The position numbers were made by a program, and so were the translations under genes. From Panopea generosa (lineage: Eukaryota; Mollusca; Bivalvia; Adapedonta; Hiatellidae), in assembly GCA_029582155.1 (NCBI GenBank), contig CM055905.1, positions 6,326,062 to 6,390,061 of the forward strand: a stretch of DNA of 64,000 bases. The letters run 5' to 3'. Under the pieces are notes generated by a model, which was given only the letters and a program-made list of their open reading frames with translations, did not search any database and was not told where the DNA came from. How positions within the stretch are numbered: position 1 is the first letter of the stretch; each line of letters starts with the position of its first letter. Shown one piece after another: positions 31,553 to 44,173 of the stretch.

Positions 31553-34325
31553 CTTGTCAGGAACAGTCCAGATATTAGGGGAATAAATATAGGATCCACA
31601 GAATATGTAATATCTCAGTTTGCGGACGATACATCTTTAATATTAGATGGTTTTGAAAAATCACTTAGAAATGCATTAAACGTGTTAAAATTCTATGCAA
31701 GAATCTCCAGCCTTAATATCAATATAGATAAAACTAAAGTTGTATGGATAGGTGCAAAACGAGACTGCCAAACAAAATTATGCAGTGATATACAACTTAA
31801 CTGGGATAATAAATTTACTGTATAAGGTATAAACTTTTCAATAAATCTTGACTCAATGGTTAAGCTTAATTATGACAATAAGATTCGAGAAATCAAGAAT
31901 CTGCTTATTACATGGTCAAGAAGAATTTTAACACCTATTGGAAAAATTATGGTTATTAAAACTTTGGCCATTTCAAAAATTATTCATCTTATTTTTGCAT
32001 TGCCTAACCCAGATTCTGAAACTATAAAAGAACTTAACTTGCTATTTTTTAAATTTTTATGGAATGGAAAACCAGATAAAATAAAAAGAACAATTATTTA
32101 TAAAGACTACTCACTAGGGGGACTAAGAATGATAAATCTTGAATCATTTATTGCAGCTATAAAAATCACATGGATAAGAAGAATATTACAAGGTGAAAAA
32201 AAATATTTAGAAATCTTTAAAGTTTCATATGAGCCACTTATACATTTTAGCACATTTGGAGCTGTATTTATTGAAAAACATTTAAGTAAAGTTAAAAGTC
32301 CCTTCTAGAGAGATGTTTTACATTGTTATATGAAATTTTTAAAACAAGTTACGCTATATTCATGGCATGAATTTCAAGTGATACCACTATGGCATAATTC
32401 TAATATTAAGGTCGGAGGTTCGAGTGTTTTTATTGATAGATATTTTAAGAAAGGTATATGCTTTATCAATGATTTATTGAACAGTAATGGAAATTTTATG
32501 ACACTTGCTGAAATGACACAACAATATGGTGTTGTAACACACTTTTTAGAATACTCTGGACTCATATCTGCTTTAAGAACATATCTAGGTACCTTTTCTT
32601 TTTCACACTCTAGCTCTAAAGCAAAGAATCCATTATTTCCTTTGCCAATATCAATTTTATTTAGAAATAAAAAAGGATGTAGATACATATATGATAGGAT
32701 TAAATCAAAACATGAATCTCCATTAGCATCCAAAAAATGGGCAAAAGAATTTAACTTAAGTGGAGAATCGGTCATAACTAAGAGATTTAATATCCCTTTT
32801 AAATGCAGTAATGACACTAATCTGCAATGGTTTCAATGCAGAATAAATCATCGAATATTGGGTACAAATCATCTTTTAGAAAAAATGAACATTAGTAACT
32901 CCAACCTTTGTTTACTTTGCAAAACACATGATGAGACAATAAAACACTTATTCTGTGAATGTAGGGTCACAAAATTATTTTTGGCCAATCTTGAACACTT
33001 TTTAAATAAAAAATGCCCAACAAAAGATATAAAATGGCAAGATATTGATATAGTTTTTGGCAACAAAAAATTCGATGATGTTATTAATGATATACTGTTT
33101 TCTGCAAAGTATTATATATTTAAACAAAGATTAAAAGATTCAGAGCCTGAGATAACACAGTTTAAAAAATACATTAGGACACAATACAACATAGGAAGAT
33201 GTATCGCTCAGAAAAACTTAGAAGTACAAAAATTCGAAAACATGTGGACTCCATATAATTTTTATGAGCATTCTAGATTGATGTAAACACTTAAACATAT
33301 TCAACATACCATAATATTAGTCTATAGGTGTATGTATATATATATATTATATATGTATGTGTATGTTTACAGATGTACACATTTGTTATATGATGTATAT
33401 ATAATATAACTTCATGTTCCATAATTTTCTATGAAAACCATAAACACTAACTTCCGATCTGATCTTAAAAATCGCATATAAATTGTTTTTTTATATTTAA
33501 AAGATTATGTATATAAATTAAAAAAAAAAACGTAAACCCAATACATACAAAATGTATAGATTATACTATAGATTTTTTTCCCCAGAATGATATATATCCT
33601 TTATGAATAACAAAGGATACAAAGACAAATTTGTGCAGAATGTTTTCATGAATAATCTAAAACAGTTCGCTATATATGTATATATATATATATATGTATG
33701 ATTAAAAACCTATATGGTGCATTCTATTTTTTTGCGTTTCATGTTTTTACAACATCGATTTTTTATTAATTTCATAGGCAGTAAATTAAATATATATATT
33801 TTTATTATTTTTTTACAGAAGATCTAAGGCATGATATTTTCAAACATTTTTGCATTCATAAAATACCCAGAGTTAACATGAATTCACTTTTGTAGAGACA
33901 ATTTTCATTTTTATGCTTTTTGATGTATTATGAAGGTTTCCTATTGCATTAGATTTGATAATTCCATTGTTAAATGTGGCAACATAATCTGAAGACGAAT
34001 TATAAACAAAAAGGGTCAAGAATATTTTTTAGATTTTGATATTCTTGACTGTATGTTGTTCATTTTCCTTCTTTTTTTTTAACTTTCTAAAACACAAAAA
34101 AAAACACACACTCAAAACATTGATTTACTGCCTCCAAAACTGACACTAACTTAATAACACCATATGGTAAAATCCAATGTTATTCACTATTCAAATAATA
34201 TAATCAAAATAAGATATTTTCTGTAGAAAATAATCTGTTATTTATATATGTAAATACTATACATGTTGTTAATTGAAATTGTATTAGCATATTGGAGAAT
34301 GAAAATAAAAAATTACAAAAAAAAC
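31553..34325 (+). mobile_element. 5'-truncated LINE (L1/Tx1-like), reverse transcriptase 3' part
   Basis: The coding remnant runs from about 31560 to 33289 in one main frame with a few stops (for example near 31824 and 32306). It contains the catalytic motif QFADDTSL, then SRRILTPIGKIMVIKTLA, FLWNGKPDKIKRT, a GGLRMI motif, and a zinc-binding tail with CLLCKTHDETIKHLFCEC. These are the RT palm end, thumb and zf-RVT of L1-like non-LTR elements. A 1-kb AT-rich 3' region ends in an A-rich tract. It is flanked by a 15-bp target duplication (31538-31552 and 34326-34340, one mismatch). Confidence 0.85.
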
Positions 34326-34406
34326 ACATCAGCAGCAGCCAGCAATGAATGTTATAATGTAGAGGCTTCTAGTTCTTCTGGTGAAGTTACGTAATGTTCT
34401 GCAAGC

Positions 34407-34496
34407 ATGGCCCTTCTTGTCGTGGAGTCGGCATTGACAGAGGAAATAAAGAGAAGCTATAGAGTTGCATACGATCAAGGTTACCTTTTACATATA
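34407..34496 (+). repeat. Left copy of the 90-bp direct repeat flanking the second LINE
   Basis: It starts atggcccttcttgtcg, is identical to 35581-35670 apart from one A/G difference, and encodes the C-terminal tail of the pogo-like transposase. Confidence 0.9.
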
Positions 34497-35580
34497 TATT
34501 TCAATTTCAATTCTTTATTAGTGACTCAGGCCTCCGGCCCACACACATTACATATGTACAATATAATAGCACATCATTTACACGTGATTTGGAATTTTAG
34601 TAACTATACATTACATTTGCTGGCAGGTATGTGCATAAGGTACCGGCCACAGTCACCTATAACTGCAGCATTGCAAGATTTTATAGACGCATTCATAAAT
34701 CTTTTACAAGCATATAAATGGACTCTATCTATACATTCCATTTTATCGAAACCCCACAGTTCTGAACCATAAAACAATGTTGGACTAATCTTTGTATCAA
34801 ATAGTTTAAAAAATACACTATGAGGTAACGGGCCTAGCTCACTCAATGAATTAAGCATTGTTACTAGCACTCGTTTAGCCTTTATCACTAATGCATTCGC
34901 CATCTGGCACATAGTTAACTGACTGGTAAAATACAAACCAACATAATTAAAACCGTTTACATTATCAATAAATGATCCATTATATGACCACTTCTCCGCT
35001 CTTGCTAGGCGTCCCCCATTTTTAAATACGACAATTTTTGTTTTCTTTATATTCACTTTCAATTTCCATGTTGTACAATATTTAAATAGTAAATCTAACT
35101 GCTTTTGTAAACCATTAACAGTATCTGAGACTAATGCAATGTCATCAGCAAACAACAACAATAGTATTTCCACAATATCAGGTGTCAACTGAACTCCATG
35201 TATTCCACTATTATTAATTTCTTCGCTCAGTTCGTTAAAAATAATGAAAACAATATTGGGCTGAGGACACAGCCTTGATGCAACCCGATTTGACACGGAA
35301 AATACTCTGTATATGTACCATTAGCCTTTACACATACTTTTACATTTTTATAAATTCCTTGTATTGACTGGAATAATTTTCCTTTGATACCACAGTTTCT
35401 AAGTACAGTAAAAAGTTTATTTCTATGGACACTGTCAAACGCTTTCATGAAGTCTACAAAAGCCACATATAATTTTCTACCTTTTTTATATAAATATTTA
35501 GAAACAATTGCCTGCAGTATGAAAGCATTATCAATAGTAGAGTATTCTGAGCGAAAACCACCTTGTGACTCAGATATTTT
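34497..35580 (-). mobile_element. Second 5'-truncated LINE, minus strand, with about 90-bp target duplication
   Basis: The minus strand encodes a reverse transcriptase fragment: KISESQGGFRSEYSTIDNAF, KLYVAFVDFMKAFDSVHRNK, GLHQGCVLSPILF, then after a frameshift near 35240-35290 LLLLFADDIALVSDTVNGLQ and a thumb region. The 3' end reads aataaagaattgaaattgaa, with a polyadenylation signal and a short tail repeat. Direct copies at 34407-34496 and 35581-35670 (one mismatch in 90) flank it. The family is distinct from the 31.5-kb LINE. Confidence 0.85.
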
Positions 35581-35670
35581 ATGGCCCTTCTTGTCGTGGA
35601 GTCGGCATTGACAGAGGAAATGAAGAGAAGCTATAGAGTTGCATACGATCAAGGTTACCTTTTACATATA
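35581..35670 (+). repeat. Right copy of the 90-bp direct repeat
   Basis: Partner of 34407-34496. The sequence diverges immediately outside the 90 bp on both sides. Confidence 0.9.
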
Positions 35671-35710
35671 CATACCGTCTTTATATTTTCACACCCCATT
35701 AAAAGTTTTA

Positions 35711-37095
35711 CCAAACAGTTATTCTATGTGATAAAATATCTAACTATCCTCAATATGTATCAGAGTGTCGTAAGATATCATTTATTGATAATCAAATTTT
35801 GATATTACTTACTCAAACTGACCATATTTTTTACATGTAAGGTGTTTAATTATCGGCGTAGGAGCTGGGGCCAGAATATACTCCCCCACCCCACACCCTC
35901 CAATATTTAACTCTCTTCTATGGTTGGCCCACCATTAATTGAAATGCTTTTACACCAATGGAAATATGCGTAGCGCTATTAGATAAATAAACTAATCAAG
36001 CAGTAAAGTTGTCCGCATGATCAAATTCACAATCACAACGCACAAATTCTCATAAAATTTCCCTGCAAAACAAACCTGTCCAACTTAAAGGCGAGTTACT
36101 CTACTTTAATAAAAGTCTTTGACATCAAAGACCTTTTTTAATCAACTGAATAGGGGAAAAAGTATTTTTGTGATATGCAATTCATGCTGTTTCATTGGCT
36201 TAATTATGCATTAATACTTCAATGAACTTAACTAGAGTATCCATATTTAGTGAAGTGATACGCTCATCTTCGGCTATTATTTGGAAGAAAATAAGGGTCA
36301 ACCTCAAGCTGCATTAAATGCTCATGTTATGTGTCCTCGAATCATTGAATGCTACTCAACAGCCAATACTTTGCAGAACACAATGATGATTTTATCCTCT
36401 TTTAATGAGAACATCAATATATACAGTAATATTAGTGAATATTAGTGAAAAATAGCGAAACTGAAAGAAAGAGACTGGAAAATCCATTTCATGATTTTTG
36501 TTCCTATCAAAATGTACCGGTTAAGTTCGATCCCGTTGGTTTGGAAGTAAAATGTAAAAATAAATACCCTTATTTGTTCTTGGTTGTTCAAAATACGTTC
36601 ATGTTGTTGAAAAATAACTTGTGGTAGTTTTGTTGACGAAAATTAGGTGTATTTTATACGAAAAAAAGATATCCTATTTCTGCTTCGGGATATCAGCATT
36701 GACGTTTTACGGTAATTGTTAGCGACATTTGCTGAAAACTATGGCCAATATCTCTCAATTCAAGAACAAATGAAGATTTAAGAGTTTTTTTAAATAAAAT
36801 GTTTATTTGGTTTGTCATCTTATATAACCATACCAAAATTACCTCATGTCACTTAGCCTATTTTACGACATATTGTTTTCCCAGCATGCCGAAATAATAT
36901 AAAATAACCCAAAGGCATTTTATTAATCGAAATTACTTTTCTTACTGGGCTGCGTTCAGTTTATACATAGACATAATACGTATGTGTATTATGTCTCTGG
37001 TTTATACTAAATGAATTGGCTAAAGTTTGATTGCAAATCAACTAAACGACGAGTTCGCTAGAAAACACCTCATGCCGGCCAATAGCCTGTGACTT
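35711..37095. other. No gene seen
   Basis: AT-rich sequence with only short open frames. A 28-bp imperfect palindrome around agacataatacgtatg (36969-36996) is the only structure noted. Confidence 0.5.
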
Positions 37096-37098
37096 AAT

Positions 37099-37985
37099 AT
37101 GTTAGAAATATCGATATATTTTTATATGTTCAACAAAGAATTAAAGATCAGTTTGTACAAAATTGGTCTGGCAGACTCAACGATGTTAGTAGAGCTTCAT
37201 TGGTTTTCCTCTACAGAAGCCAGCCTAAATATTAAGAATAATATAGAGTATCGAAAACAAACTAGTCTAATAATAATGGACTTAAGTAAAGCATTTGCTA
37301 AGATTGATCAAAATCTCCGCACCTACACACTTTTTAATCCAGGAATAAACAATAAAACAGTTTCATGGATAAGTTTTTACAGAATAGAACTCAAACAGTA
37401 GTTATAGACGGTCATATGTCAGAGTCCGCCCAATCATGCCCGGTGGACCCCAAGGTTCGGTTCTTGGTCTTTGCCTCTTTTTTGGTTTACATAAACGTCT
37501 TGCCAGACTCGCGCAAAAGTCGAGTACGTCTCTTTGCAGACGACACCACAGTATACCTAACAATAAATACAATGCCTGATCCTCAAGTTCTCCAAAATGA
37601 TCTTAATACCCTAGAAAATTGAGAAGAAAATTAGTAAATAGAGTTTAATGCAGATAAATGTGAAGTCATACGAATAACAAAAAAGAAAAATACCATCATA
37701 TCCCCTTATAAATTACACAATACAGAATTTAAAACAACAAAAAATGAAAAATACCTAGGTGCCACACTCAGCAACGATTGTAATTTGTCAACCCATATAG
37801 ACAACTTAACATCAAAAGCAAACAGCACCCTTAATTTCATTAAACGTAATTTACAAACAAATAATAAAAATAGAAAAGAAGCAGCATACAACACCTATGT
37901 AAGACCACAAATAGAATACTGTTCGTCCAATTGACATCCCTCGCAAAAGACGCATACATACAAAGTAGAAAGAATATCGACACTA
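37099..37985 (+). pseudogene. Decayed LINE reverse transcriptase (jockey/CR1-like)
   Basis: Pieces in different frames: SLIIMDLSKAFAKIDQNL, FLQNRTQTVVIDGHMSES, SRVRLFADDTTVYLTI with the RT catalytic FADD, then NADKCEVIRITKKKN, EKYLGATLSNDCNLSTHI and VRPQIEYCSSN. The order is that of the palm and thumb of jockey/CR1-type non-LTR reverse transcriptases. The expected PQGSVLGPLLF block is damaged. There are frameshifts near 37390 and 37620. Confidence 0.8.
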
Positions 37986-38269
37986 GTTTAGAACTTTACT
38001 GTCACCAGACCAGTCATAAACTGATTTAGGCTGGTACTGGTTTTAACACAACTTGGTAGGCTATTCCAATTTCTGATTGTTCTAGGGAAGAGTGAGTACT
38101 GATGATATATGGTCCGCGAAAAAGGTACATGAAATTTTAGAATTTTTATTGGGATTAAATGGTATTGATTTATAGCAACTAGGTTGTTTTTTATTTTATA
38201 AAGTAAGATTAGGGTAGGTTTGTCAGTTAAAAAAATGATACATTTGACACTGCTTGTGAAGTCTTAGTT

Positions 38270-38800
38270 ATATTGTAAGTCTATGGAACACGCAATGGTG
38301 GTAGCTGACCTAAAAGAAACCTCACACTTACCTTTTGTGTTCAGCTACCACCATTGAGAGGAGCTCTCTGATTGACTGAAAAAATGTTCAGTGCATATAT
38401 TTTATAGTAAGCTTATTTCTGGTTGGATGAAAATGTCAAGCTGGCAAATGCTCACAATAAAATATAAGTTCATTATATTTGTGTCAATAAAAAATAAAAA
38501 TTATATTTCTGTGACTGACTAAATTCATTTAATTAAGGAAACTGCATGGAAAGTAAAATTGGTGAAATTTGGTTGTTTTCATGCTGAAAGGGGGGGGGGG
38601 GGGGGGGGGGGTACCCAACTGGTAAAAAGTGATACTTTTGGACATTTTAATTTGAGTCTAGGATAGTACTTTAATATAATGTAGGACTTTTAGGTCCGCG
38701 AATGGTAGAAATAGTGAAAATTTGCTCAAATGTTATAATGTAAGTCTATGGAAAACGCAATGGTGGAAGCTGACCTTGTGTAAGGCTGTATTTAGAGTCG
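38270..38800. repeat. Repeat with inverted and direct copies of caatggtggtagctga
   Basis: The motif at 38293-38308 is followed by its inverse at 38341-38356, forming a hairpin, and by a direct copy near 38758 preceded by 'gtaagtctatgga' as in the first copy. It includes a run of 22 G at 38590-38611. No gene is visible. Confidence 0.6.
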
Positions 38801-39964
38801 CGAATTCTGATGACTGTTTACAGCAAATATTTTCATTCGCAACTTCTTTGGTTTTTTACAGGGGACCTGTCTGTAATTTTTCAGCGCGCCACTGAACGTT
38901 ATAATGGGAAGTTGTGATTTATTACAATGATGACGTTCAGCGGCAGCACAATCTAAATAGTCCGGTACCCTGTCCAAAAACATTCCCTACATTACAAAGG
39001 GGGTGAACATTGGAATAAAAAGATATCCGTGACTGACTGCAGCTGAAACAGATATCGAAACATACATCAATGTCTAAAAATACATTTTACGCAGAAGGTA
39101 ATGTTTAATCTGACGCAAAGAGACAAAACGTATGTAACTTTTACAATGATAGGATATAGCAGGATAGACAAATAGCAAAGTTACAAAGGTGATATGTTTC
39201 ATTTCCCACAAAGAACTAAGAAGAAAGAAACATTTACATCCATTGCACAAAGAACAAACGACAAATTTCAGACTAAGAGTTATGACGGTGAGACCCTTCC
39301 ATAGAAACGGGTATATTATTTAGGCCTTAGTAATTTTAGAAATTGCTTTAAGGGAAAATGTGTTAAAATAGCGATGTGTCCCTTTAAAATAATAAAATGT
39401 TGTAATTTAACTAATATCTTACATTTACATTGAAGTGTACGAAGATAAGTGGTTAGTGATCGATTTTCTATCGATATGAGATACATGTTCATTACTTCCA
39501 TCAATTTTTGGAGGAATAAAAAATCACAAATCGGCCGTATGTGAATGCGCCTTTTGTTCGTTTGACGCATTTTGTCCGCAGAAAAAATAGAAAACGTCAA
39601 ATTGTGTCAATATGGCGCCTTTTGTCAGCAGAAAATTGAGGACAATGAAGAACTTTGCCGCATCGAGACAAATGTCGTCGTATTTCTTTTTTTTTCCTGT
39701 GGATAATAAGCGTTACGCACAAAAAGCGCCAAGCGGACAAAAAGTCGCAGGCGTCCAAATAGCCGACGTCTATTTGTAAGTACACATTAATGAAAACTGA
39801 TTTTTACATAATACTGGTGATATTTCATAGAGAATAGAAATGTGATTAAATTAAAATGTTGTTGGTTGAAGGAAAGACGTAGAATTGAATCTAGAGCGAC
39901 TTTTATGTACATGTAGAATAAAAAAACAAAAGAAGGGATGTTAAAAACGTCTAAGCAAATGACG

Positions 39965-40055
39965 AGAACCATGATGGTGATGAAAACAATGATGATGATG
40001 ATGGTGATATTTACAGTGATGATGATGATATTTTGCTTTTTTATTACGATGATGT
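39965..40055. repeat. Imperfect (GAT)n/(TGA)n microsatellite
   Basis: Clusters of gatgatgatgatg. The apparent His-rich open frame on the minus strand is produced by this repeat. The rest of 38.8-40.9 kb shows no gene. Confidence 0.85.
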
Positions 40056-40900
40056 TGATTACGATCTAGTAAGGGACCTCTATGCGGAACGTTTGTCGGC
40101 TGGCTCAAAATAATATGCCACTGAACTGTAGTCCAATAGTAGATATAACTCGTGTGCACAAAATACTAGTTTTTTTAGGATGAGGTTTAACGTCATTGTC
40201 AACGCATTTATACGGTTATATATTGCATAATATTATCCAGTTTTATTAATGATCACAAACCCAACATTTAATACGCTATACCAACGTTGACGTTTTGCTT
40301 TAAAGCGTGTTTTTGACGTAGGGTAGGGTTAAATAATTGAATATTATAAAAATTCTAGTTTGTCAATTTTCTAAAAATCTCACAATAATTTAACAATATA
40401 TTGTATAAAATCATATAACAATTATGCAAAAATCGCTCGGTTTGTTTTTTAGTAAATTTTATTTGAAGCCCTTTTTTTCGAAAAAAATCGAGAGAAAAAA
40501 ATAGTTTCCGTTTTTCGCTAGTATTTTCAGAATGTGGCGTTCGTCGTAATTTTTGCATTTGTAAATCCATACATCCGTCAAATGTGTACGTGGTGATATA
40601 TGTTTCTATTCTGTACATTAGGTATAACTCAACTGAGGTCGAAAAATACGCGATTTTGCTGCTATAAATTGGGACGTCAAAAAGGTCGAACATGGCCATG
40701 TATACGACGTCACATATAAATAATGTTATATTAACCTTAGAAAAAAATACATATTCACATTGGAAATTACTTCTAGTTTCATTCTATACCCAATATACTA
40801 TTGATTTCGAAAATAATTTAAAAGGTATATTTCTCCTTAAATGTATCTTGGAACTGTTTAATTATAGTATCTATACCCACATGTTCATTTCCAATAGTAT

Positions 40901-41239
40901 CTAATATTCCATAAAAACAAACATTTGACAGATTTTGAATAAAAAAAATTTCTCTATACTTTGCTCTGTTGTCCGCTGAGAATATATAATTTTAATATTT
41001 ATGATTTCATCCGTACCAGTGTTAAGATTTACAACAAAAATACTGCTTTTAATATGAAAAATAATGGTTTGATTCGGCTCTTTCGCTTTTTTAAACATAT
41101 GTATTAGGTTTAAAATAAGTGAATCACAAACAACATAATCTATTACACTGTTCCCATTATTACTAACATAAGTAAAATTACCAATGTCTTTATCATAACC
41201 TGAGCGATCATTTGCTATATAATATGAAATGAAATACAA
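40901..41239 (-). pseudogene. LINE endonuclease-domain fragment
   Basis: A minus-strand open frame with NDRSGYDKDIGNFTYVSNNG and SVIDYVVCDSLILNLI resembles the C-terminal part of the apurinic-like endonuclease (exonuclease-endonuclease-phosphatase) domain of non-LTR retrotransposons, where the pattern is FTY..NGNSVIDYV. The expected following SDH motif is not visible. No RT sequence lies next to it. Confidence 0.6.
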
Positions 41240-41961
41240 AAGTCAAGCGTCTCTTTATATACGCCAGAGAACCTGCCCACCCCCATTAAACGTTATTATC
41301 CACTCCCCAAGCTCCTGTGCTCCGTTCGAAGTCAACAATGACAAACTACTGGCATGATTGTGTAATCAACACTCCGTTTCAGCGTGTCCTAGTGTGTATC
41401 ACATGATACTTAAAAAAACACAGGACTCTGCTGCAGGGTAAATTACGTGTCCATCAGTAGTTTGTTTATTTGATTTATATGGGTCAAATTGATTTTATAT
41501 AAAAGTCGCACTCCTTAGTAAATTAAAGGGACACTTTGAAAATTTGTGAAATTTTAAAGAGACACTGTAAGAAAAAAAACCCAAAACAAATGAAATTTTA
41601 AATGGCCACTCTAGATCTATATTTATTTATTTAAAGGGACACTTTAAAAAAAAAAAGATATTGTAATGAGGCCAGAGGGTCATTCATGGATAAACATCTA
41701 CTACCCCTTGAGCATACCTGGGATAGGTCACATATCACAGCAGCAAGTTTCGTAATTATGATAATGTTATGTACCACTTTGACACACAACCTTACAAGAC
41801 CCTGGCTACGTCGACAAAAGAACCCAGTATGTCAGACCTTCAATCTCAAGGCCTTGCGCTTGGGAATCTTAATCAGTCCCGATTAAAGGAAAGAAGACTC
41901 TGTGAGTCTGAATTCTGTAGGGGAATGGAAGGTGTGTTTATATCAATGACAACCCCGCCCG

Positions 41962-43762
41962 GTGATGTCTCCCAACAGATACAGGGAAGACCAACCAAGG
42001 TGGTTGAGGTCGGATGGCATGCATCATCCCTCAGATCTTGGGCATCCATCTACACCTGGCATATCACAACTGACTGAATATGGATGCCAACCCGAGATAT
42101 CACAACTGTCTGAGTATGGATACCCTCCAACACCATTGACATCTCAACATAAAACACAGTACCACTCCAACTATGGACCTAGTCGTTTAATGACAGATCT
42201 ATCTATGGACGTGGGGTTTGAGCAGAGACCTCTACATCCCTATTGGATATCAGCTGGGGGACAGGCGACGACAATGACCCCACCAAATCCCTATGATGGA
42301 CCTAGTTGCCCAATGACAGATCTATCAATGGCTATGGGACAGCAGAACCAATGGTCACCATTGGAGACACCGGAATTAAATCCAGCTGAAGCTCGTTTTT
42401 ACGATAGGCCCACTACATCTACATCTATTGGACCGCTGGACAAAAACATTAAATACTTCCGTGAAACAGCTCAGATATATTTCTCTTATGCTGCACAATC
42501 TAAGACAGAAACATTGGTTAAATGGGCAGATAGAGTTGTGGCCCTAGCTATGAGAGCTTATCCAGACATGAGAGATGAGATGATGTACGAACAGTCTGTC
42601 CTCAAGTTCTGCGAAGGGTGTCTGGATACAGCAGCAGGTCAATATGCCCTAAATTTCAGATCCAGAACCATAGAAGAAACCGTCAACAAAGTAAGATGGT
42701 TTCAACACATGGATCGCATAATGTATGCTCGGTCGAAAGCAGAAGTAAAGTTGGCGTATCCCGAAGTCGACTTTTGAGTACGATGGTGATGTTGAACATC
42801 CTACTTATGTAAGAGCAACCTCGGGACAGATATGGCCAACAAAAAAAATAGAAGATGTTAGCAAGGTCTGCATGGTAGACTCAGAGCCGGGCATAATAGT
42901 TGAAAACATAGAAAACAAAGTGGTTCAGGTCACCAATGTCATAATGAAGCCCACAGCAGGTGTGGAGAGCTTGAAGGCCAACCCTACATTTCGTCCTCAG
43001 CAAAAATCCCCTATTAAAGAGAGGAAAACCGCAGTTAAGTGCTATCGATGCGGAGAACTGGGGCATTACAAACACAAGTGCCCCAAGGGACAACCGTCAG
43101 AGCAAAAGAAAGTGTCGTTTATGTCAGAGGACACAAGAGCTTTTAAACAACGAGGGGTCGGACTGTTAGGCTCGCCTTTCACTCAGAATTGTGAAATGGG
43201 TCTCGACCAATGTGTTGAATCAAAAAGAGTCCCAAGATTAGTAGACAAGAAACACATATCTGACGATATTTTGAAGGACATTAACGCAATATTTGAACCA
43301 AAAAGGTCATCAATGGTTGACAAGGAGCACCTGTGTGACGTTATCTTGAAGGACATTAACGCAATATTTGAACCAAAAAGGTCATCAATGGTTGACAAGG
43401 AGCACCTGTGTGACGTTATCTTGCAATACTTAAAGGCAATATTTGTTCAGAACGATCTGGAGAAGATCCACCCTGACAATGCAAAGTCCAGTCAAGACTT
43501 GATCTTGAAGGAGACCAACTCGGAGAAAGCAACGTCCGGTCTAGAGTTGATCTTGAACGAGACAGACTCTGATAATATGAAGTCCGGTCAAGAGTTGATA
43601 TTGATAGAGACGGATGACCAGCACACGTCTGATGCAGGCAGAGAACCCTTTAAAGATGTAGAGACAGTGTTACCCCCAGAACCCGATCAGGCAAATAATC
43701 CGGTCGAGGATCATACTCAAGGGGAACAAAGGGACATCAAATTTATAACCATCAATCAATAG
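41962..43762 (+). pseudogene. LTR-retroelement gag with CCHC zinc knuckle
   Basis: The open frame begins in a Pro/Gln/Ser-rich region with two similar GPS...MTDLSM repeats. It continues into a helical core (RETAQIYFSYAAQSKTETLV, WADRVVALAMRAYPD), breaks once in a T run near 42773, and resumes with a zinc knuckle CYRCGELGHYKHKCP (about 43040-43084). After it come two in-tandem copies of a 25-residue unit (VDKEHLCDVILKDINAIFEP) plus degenerate relatives, then three copies of a shorter unit ending LILNETDS. The layout is that of a Ty3-type gag. Long terminal repeats were not found. Confidence 0.65.
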
Positions 43763-43774
43763 AGATCATTCTCA

Positions 43775-44173
43775 GTGCTGAGGGTTCTCATGGGTATAGA
43801 AGATCTCAAGCTTAAAGCAGTAGTTTCAGACGGGATTTACAAGAGATTAAGTGAGCAATGGCCAGTGGTGCGAAGGATAATGCTTCAAACTGAGGGTCGT
43901 GAGATAAAAATGTCTGATTCCGTTATAGGACCGATGATATTGGGAAAATCCTGGTGCAAAGAAACTGTGTATGTAGCCCCGATAGAAGATGATATGCTCT
44001 TGGGCCTAGACTTAGTTATTCCGATGGGAATACAAAGTGTTAAAGAAGGAACACAGTTGTCAGAAGTGACAGTCCCATTACACAGTGTGTCAAGTAGTGG
44101 TCAACATTACAATCTTTGTAGGACGGATATATCGTCCTCCAAGGGAACAATCCAGGACCAACGGTCTAGTTAA
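43775..44173 (+). pseudogene. Retropepsin-like protease lacking its active-site block
   Basis: FSVLRVLMGIEDLKLKAVV is followed directly by SDGIYKRL, and later by YVAPIEDDMLLGLDLVIPMG, the flap-to-GLD region of Ty3-type proteases. The Asp-Thr/Ser-Gly-Ala motif that should follow KAVV is absent, so a short deletion has removed the catalytic residue. The frame differs from gag. Confidence 0.65.

Larger units (their letters stand above)
30213..35710 (+). pseudogene. pogo/Tigger-like transposase with Psq helix-turn-helix, split by two LINEs
   Basis: After an attgcag splice acceptor comes MSPHRMLTSFKGYTDEAMSM with SEIRAGTLSLRAAAKK, a pipsqueak-type DNA-binding domain as in pogo/Tigger/jerky-like transposases. 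It continues, in shifted frames, with WSKWGSKILLP, a DDE_1-type core region ([56 protein letters not shown]), and a C-terminal tail MALLVVESALTEE...AYDQGYL. The pieces lie at 30213-31552, 34326-34496 and 35581-35700. Frameshifts and stops show it is dead. The tail piece is present twice because of the second LINE's target duplication. No terminal inverted repeats were found. Confidence 0.75.

Noticed and set aside
39941-40159. His-rich small protein on the minus strand
   Set aside because: It is caused by the (GAT)n microsatellite; no start context or neighbours support it.
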